A stretch of DNA of 64,000 nucleotides from Cristatella mucedo. Lineage: Eukaryota > Bryozoa > Phylactolaemata > Cristatellidae. The stretch is taken from contig WPIO01000223.1 in NCBI GenBank assembly GCA_009760855.2, positions 89,501-153,500 on the forward strand. The letters are read 5' to 3'. Numbering within the stretch: position 1 is the stretch's first letter; each line of letters begins with the position of its first letter. Under the pieces are notes generated by a model. It searched no databases. It was not told the DNA's origin and saw only the letters and a list, made by a program, of their open reading frames with translations. Below, in pieces: positions 63,215 through 64,000 of the stretch. Position numbers and translations under genes: made by a program.

Positions 63215-64000
63215 ATGGTTAATAATAATAATAATAATAATAATAATTCACTTGATAAAGCGCCCTCAGAGAACTTAATCTCTCTCTAGGCACTTTGCAT
63301 TTGCTGTAAAGTGAAATGCAATTGAATGGTAAGTAAAATCATGTTTGAAAAACAGACGAAATGAATAATATGGTTAGGGGTGACATGCACAGGGTCAGCA
63401 TGCAAATGTGGTTAGTGGCAGCATGCACAGTGTCAGCACGCATAAGCACATCAAGGAAGAATCACAGGGACCCACTAAATGCTGCCCTAAATAGGTGTGT
63501 GTTTTAGGTTCCTTTTAAATGTGGTTAGGTCAGGGAATGTTCAGACGCAGGTCGGGAGGGAGTTCCAAGCTTTGGGAGCATATGAACTAAATGCACGGTC
63601 TCCAAAGGATTTAAGGTTTGTATGAGGTATTTCTAGACTGTTGGATTCCGAAAAGCGGGTGGTACGATGCTTAGCCTGATGGGGTAGTATATCTGAGAGA
63701 TAGGCTGGAGCCATAGAATGAAGGGACCTAAAAGTGAGCGACAAAACCTTGAAGTCAATCCGTTGCTTGACTGGTAGCCAGTGCAGGTCGGCGAGAAGTG
63801 GAGTAATGTGGCAACTGCGACGCTCACGACAGACAAGCCTAGCTGCAGAGTTTTGCACCAGCTGCAATCGCCTGATCGCACATGCTGGTAGGCCAGTAAG
63901 CAGCGAATTGAAGAAGTCGAGACGGGATGTCACGAATGCATGGACCAACTTGGACGTGGTATCTTTATCTAAACAAGCCCGAATTTTAGCAATGTTATGA
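63215..64000 (-). mobile_element. LINE family B, running off the window
   Basis: The tail (AATAATTCACTTGATAAAGC), 3' UTR and the RT C-terminal coding region on the minus strand: FVTSRLDFFNSLLTGLPACA, CHITPLLADLHWLPVKQRID, and LKSFGDRAFSSYAPKAWNSL. The 5' part lies beyond 64,000. Very similar to the copy at 55,376-56,286 inside the Polinton. Confidence 0.9.

Overview
The window is eukaryotic, most likely an invertebrate animal. It has spliced exons of a centriole gene (SAS-6) with GT/AG borders, several families of 5'-truncated non-LTR retrotransposons of CR1/L2-like appearance, tRNA-derived SINEs and many microsatellites. I cannot name the species. No rRNA, CRISPR array or bacterial operon is visible.

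Layout. (1) 0.24-17.25 kb and 23.28-62.69 kb are two copies of one large duplicated unit. The second copy is inflated by later insertions. Each copy begins with SAS-6. Copy 2 (24,584-28,294) has seven recognisable exons covering the globular head and the start of the coiled coil. Copy 1 (953-3,862) keeps exons 1-4 and part of exon 5, then diverges. (2) 17.25-23.28 kb holds retrotransposon fragments, a minisatellite and one probable minus-strand exon of an unidentified gene. (3) 34,706-58,465 is a complete but decayed Polinton/Maverick (adintovirus-like) element, visibly A+T-rich against its flanks. It has about 116-119 bp terminal inverted repeats and a 6-bp target duplication (GCGATG/GCGGTG). 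The intact target survives in duplication copy 1 at 15,919-15,924, so the ends are fixed inside this window. (4) 58.47-62.69 kb is the rest of the target unit, split by a 2.7-kb LINE. (5) 63.07-64.0 kb carries a second LINE family that runs off the edge.

The Polinton encodes a protein-primed DNA polymerase B and a DDE integrase; a double-jelly-roll major capsid protein and three tandem penton-like minor capsid paralogues; an FtsK/A32-type packaging ATPase and an adenovirus-type maturation protease; and a phospholipase-A2 virion protein, two membrane or core proteins and a DUF5679-like zinc ribbon. Less usual are a YqaJ-type nuclease, an HNH-AP2 endonuclease, three small paralogous genes, a cysteine-rich zinc protein and four genes with phage-tail-fibre-like repeats, one inside the left half and three at the right end. 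Frameshifts, stops and two LINE insertions break the polymerase, integrase, MCP, ATPase, protease and most others. The PLA2 protein, two of the three penton-like genes, the zinc protein and two small genes remain open.

The most unusual regulatory signal is a motif, TATAG plus 2-5 bases directly followed by ATG, in front of almost every Polinton gene on both strands. It suggests near-leaderless viral-style transcripts. The four fibre-like genes look like a receptor-binding module. On the host side, the exon 5 splice acceptor of SAS-6 appears to lie within the 3' tail of a LINE/SINE, and that arrangement predates the duplication.
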